From: Hymenobacter jeongseonensis
Lineage (GTDB): Bacteria > Bacteroidota > Bacteroidia > Cytophagales > Hymenobacteraceae
Direction: 5' to 3'
Length of the DNA stretch: 64,000 bases
Assembly: GCF_015694725.1 (NCBI RefSeq)
Contig: NZ_JADQDQ010000003.1
Span: 550,566-614,565 of the forward strand
Shown: piece by piece, positions 61,876 to 64,000 of the stretch
Layout: each line of letters starts with the position of its first letter
How positions within the stretch are numbered: the first letter of the stretch is position 1
Notes under the pieces: generated by a model
The model's database searches: none
Seen by the model: only the letters and a program-made list of their open reading frames with translations
Told to the model about the DNA's origin: nothing
Program-made: the position numbers and the translations under genes

Positions 61876-62799
61876 TTAGAACGACTGCACGATGCTGTTG
61901 TGCAGGGTGCGGGGGCTCCAGTAGCCGCTAGCGATGATGCGGCGGATGGTGAAAAGCGGGTCATTCTGGTCGCGTTTCTCAGCTAAGCTGAAAGCTGCCA
62001 CGAAGCCCCGCGACTTCAGCTCCGGAAACGCTTGGGCATTCCAAAGACCAAAGGGATAAGCGAAGTAGTTGATTTTCTTGCCGGTGATTTCCTCCAACGT
62101 CTTAGTTGGCTTCTCAATTTGGGTCACCCAATCCTGGCCCTGGTATTTCTTCACGTTGTGGTGGTCCCAGGTGTGCGAGCCGATAACGTTGCCCTCGTCG
62201 GACAGCTGTTTGACGTGCGCTTTGGTCATATAACGGGGGCGGCCGAGGCTCACCGTCATCACGAAGTACACTGCCTTGTAACCGTACTGCTCCAGGGTGG
62301 GACGGGCGACCGTAAACTGGTCGAGGTCCGTATCGTCGAAGGTGAGCATGATGGGCTTACTTGGCAACTTGGCCCCCGTGGTCATGTAGGCATACAACTG
62401 GTCGGGCAGAATGGTGTGGTAGCCGGAATCGGCCAGCATCTTCATCTGCGCCTTGAACTGAGCCACCGGAATGATGTAATCCTTAGCGTTTTTTGAGTCG
62501 CGGGCTGTCCAGTCCCGAATCTGGTGGTAGCACAATATTGGAACCTGCGGCCGGGCCAGAATGGCCGCGGCATTGCCGGTGCTGCTGGCCGGAATGGCGC
62601 TGGGGTCGGGGGCGGGCGTGGCGTTGGCCTCGTCGGTAGCGGTGGCGCTGGTGCCGGAAGTGCCGGCCTCGGCCGGGGCGCCGGCAATGGCTTCGACGGT
62701 GGCGGAGCTGGTGCCGGCCTCGCCCAAGGTCGCGGTTTTAGAATCGCAGGCGGCCACAGCAAGGGCCGCCAATAGGAGGGATGCGGAAGAAAATTTCAT
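61876..62799 (-). CDS. Polysaccharide deacetylase-like lipoprotein
   Basis: 307 residues from the ATG at 62799, giving MKFSSASLLLAALAVAACDSK with lipobox VAAC; a longer frame adds seven residues. A Ser/Ala/Thr/Pro-rich linker follows (about 25-80). The NodB-type domain shows ILCYHQIRDW, IMLTFDDTDLDQFTVARPTLEQYGYKAVYFVM with the catalytic and metal Asp, GSHTWDHHNV with the His pair, and FAYPFGLWNAQAFPELKSRGFVAAFSL. It should remove acetyl groups from a surface or peptidoglycan sugar, anchored in a membrane facing the periplasm or outside. It is divergent from dapA. Confidence 0.93.
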   Translation of the reverse strand: MKFSSASLLLAALAVAACDSKTATLGEAGTSSATVEAIAGAPAEAGTSGTSATATDEANATPAPDPSAIPASSTGNAAAILARPQVPILCYHQIRDWTARDSKNAKDYIIPVAQFKAQMKMLADSGYHTILPDQLYAYMTTGAKLPSKPIMLTFDDTDLDQFTVARPTLEQYGYKAVYFVMTVSLGRPRYMTKAHVKQLSDEGNVIGSHTWDHHNVKKYQGQDWVTQIEKPTKTLEEITGKKINYFAYPFGLWNAQAFPELKSRGFVAAFSLAEKRDQNDPLFTIRRIIASGYWSPRTLHNSIVQSF

Positions 62800-62896
62800 G
62801 GGGAGTAGGCCGCGTCGCACGCGTCCGCCGGGTGGGGCAGCTATAAAAATGGGTGAAGTAGCCGGGGCGGCATGCCGGGCGCGTGCGACGCGCCCC

Positions 62897-62904
62897 TACC
62901 TTTG
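62897..62904 (+). promoter_or_regulatory. -7 promoter element of dapA
   Basis: TACCTTTG matches TAnnTTTG perfectly, 26 bases before the dapA ATG, leaving a short leader. Confidence 0.65.
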
Positions 62905-62930
62905 TACAAAACTAACCCCTAACCTCCTGC

Positions 62931-63815
62931 ATGAACAACTCTGGCACCCGTCTTCCTGCTTTTCATGGCACGGGCGTGGCCCTGGTCACCCCCTTTACTG
63001 CTGATTTCGCCGTGGATTACGCCGGCTGGCGCCGCTTGCTTGATTTTTGCATCGAAGGCGGCGTGGAATACTTGGTGGTAAATGGCACCACCGGCGAGTC
63101 GCCCACTACAACCGCCGATGAAAAGGCCGAGCTCCTGCGCGTGGCCAAGGAGCAGGTGGCCGGCCGGGTGCCGCTCGTCTACGGCATCGGCAGCAACGAC
63201 ACCGCCGCTGCCGAAGACTTATTCCGCACCACCGACCTCACCGGCATTGCCGCCGTGCTCTCGGCTAGTCCGGCCTACAACAAGCCCACGCAGGCCGGCC
63301 TCATTGCCCATTACCAGCGCCTGGCCGATGCCAGCCCCGTGCCTGTCATTCTCTACAACGTGCCCGGTCGCACCGCGTCCAACATCAGCGCCGAAACCAC
63401 GCTGCGCTTGGCCCAGCATCCCAACATCATCGGCATTAAGGAAGCCAGCGGCAACATGGAGCAGTGCCTGGCCATTGCCGCCAGCAAGCCGGCCGATTTT
63501 CTGCTGCTTTCCGGCGACGACATGCTCACGCCTGCCCTCATTGCCTGTGGGGGCGAGGGCATTATTTCGGTGCTGGCCAACGCTTTCCCGCAGCGCTTTT
63601 CAGATATGACCCGCGCGGCCCTGGCCGGCGACTTTGCCGCGGCTCGCACCGGCCTGTTCCAGCTGCTTCCGTTGAACCCCCTGATGTATGAAGAAAGCAA
63701 CCCCGTGGGCGTGAAAGCCGCGTTGGAAGGCTTGGGCGTGTGTGGCGCGGCCGTGCGGCTGCCGCTGCTCGAAGGCACCAACGGCCTGAAAGAGCGGATT
63801 AGAAGGGTGCTTTAA
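62931..63815 (+). CDS. dapA: 4-hydroxy-tetrahydrodipicolinate synthase
   Basis: 294 residues, the normal size. It condenses pyruvate with aspartate semialdehyde in lysine/diaminopimelate synthesis. The TIM-barrel lyase signatures are all present: NGTTGESPT (Thr53, Thr54), VILYNVPGRTASN with Tyr142 and Arg147, and IIGIKEASGN with the Schiff-base Lys170. LLSGDDMLTPALIACGGEGIISVLANAFP is also conserved. Soluble cytoplasmic tetramer by family. It is transcribed alone, with a -7 element just before and a terminator about 40 bases after its stop. Confidence 0.97.
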   Translation: MNNSGTRLPAFHGTGVALVTPFTADFAVDYAGWRRLLDFCIEGGVEYLVVNGTTGESPTTTADEKAELLRVAKEQVAGRVPLVYGIGSNDTAAAEDLFRTTDLTGIAAVLSASPAYNKPTQAGLIAHYQRLADASPVPVILYNVPGRTASNISAETTLRLAQHPNIIGIKEASGNMEQCLAIAASKPADFLLLSGDDMLTPALIACGGEGIISVLANAFPQRFSDMTRAALAGDFAAARTGLFQLLPLNPLMYEESNPVGVKAALEGLGVCGAAVRLPLLEGTNGLKERIRRVL

Positions 63816-63851
63816 ACCGCTAGGCGCTTTTGTTAAGCGTATTGCATGACT

Positions 63852-63903
63852 AAAGCCCCGGCGGCATTCCCTAACATAGTTAAGGGAGCGCCGCCGGGGC
63901 TTT
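63852..63903 (+). terminator. Terminator of dapA
   Basis: AAAGCCCCGGCGGC (63852-63865) pairs with GCCGCCGGGGCTTT (63890-63903); an inner CCCTAAC/TTAAGGG hairpin sits in the loop. Only a short T-run follows (GCTTTG). Confidence 0.8.
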
Positions 63904-63922
63904 GCTTTGTCTCAACATTCAC

Positions 63923-63960
63923 GTGTACTACTCCCCAAAAACTGGACAGTTTAGGCGGGG
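63923..63960. mobile_element. Possible end of an IS3-family-like insertion sequence
   Basis: The stretch TACTCCCCAAAAACTGGACA followed by GTTTAGGCGGGG resembles terminal inverted repeats of some IS3-family elements, and no gene is seen between it and the window end. The rest of the element would lie beyond 64000. Evidence is a single short resemblance from memory. Confidence 0.3.
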
Positions 63961-64000
63961 TTTGTTAAGCAAATTGAAGTAGGGTTGAAGGTAGGGGTTT

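Overview
The window looks like a chromosomal segment of a Bacteroidota bacterium, most probably a Hymenobacter or close relative in the Cytophagales. Coding DNA is GC-rich, the longer non-coding gaps are visibly AT-richer, and purine-rich ribosome-binding sites are mostly lacking. Several genes are preceded by the Bacteroidota -7 promoter element TAnnTTTG (for example before dapA, surE and the first isomerase gene). The family content also fits: DUF1080 hydrolase, GMC/subunit 3 dehydrogenase, GH15 with a TPS-TPP fusion, plant-type acyl-ACP desaturase, DUF4920 and carboxypeptidase-regulatory-like domains. I could run no database search, so the genus is an inference.

Layout. 2-2984: 3' part of an RND (HAE1) pump gene overlapping a TolC/NodT-type outer-membrane lipoprotein gene. 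3498-13847: a carbohydrate catabolic island with three TIM-barrel isomerase/epimerase-like proteins, a DUF1080 3-keto-glycoside hydrolase-like protein, a Gfo/Idh/MocA oxidoreductase, an NupG-type MFS permease, a GMC dehydrogenase with its subunit 3 partner, a lipoprotein cytochrome c and an aldo/keto reductase. Together they suggest uptake or periplasmic handling of glycosides by oxidation at C3, with electrons passed to cytochrome c. 14824-17935: a redox trio (FAD/NAD oxidoreductase, small His-tailed membrane protein, membrane polyferredoxin). 18456-24000: DUF547 protein, a disordered hydrophilic protein, an anchored carboxypeptidase-regulatory-domain protein, an APC permease and two related lipoproteins. 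24109-29179: large anchored propeller-like protein, NadR and CorA.

29364-34535: a small surface-polysaccharide cluster (FemAB-like acyltransferase, Wzx-like flippase, family 2 glycosyltransferase, polytopic protein). 34709-36591: acyl-ACP desaturase and an AraC-HTH/MGMT fusion. 36819-41320: DUF427 protein and a MoxR-type ATPase/VWA pair separated by a diheme cytochrome c gene and flanked by long palindromic elements. 41572-49588: a small uncharacterised protein, an ECF sigma factor, an alpha/beta-hydrolase-fold protein without its catalytic triad, M14 peptidase, DoxX, SurE, histidine phosphatase and M28 peptidase. 49766-57248: subtilase with an adjacent barrel-like protein, a lipoprotein, DUF4920, LigA and a rhodanese. 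57468-62799: GH15 and TPS-TPP convergent on one bidirectional terminator, then a polysaccharide deacetylase. 62931-63815: dapA, followed by a terminator and possibly the end of an insertion sequence at the right edge.

The most interesting non-standard items are the redox trio, the triad-less hydrolase, the structured leader upstream of the MoxR-type ATPase, the palindromic element family and the 3-keto-glycoside island with an Fe-S-type GMC subunit. None is proven new from sequence alone. I saw no rRNA, tRNA, CRISPR array, prophage or complete transposon.
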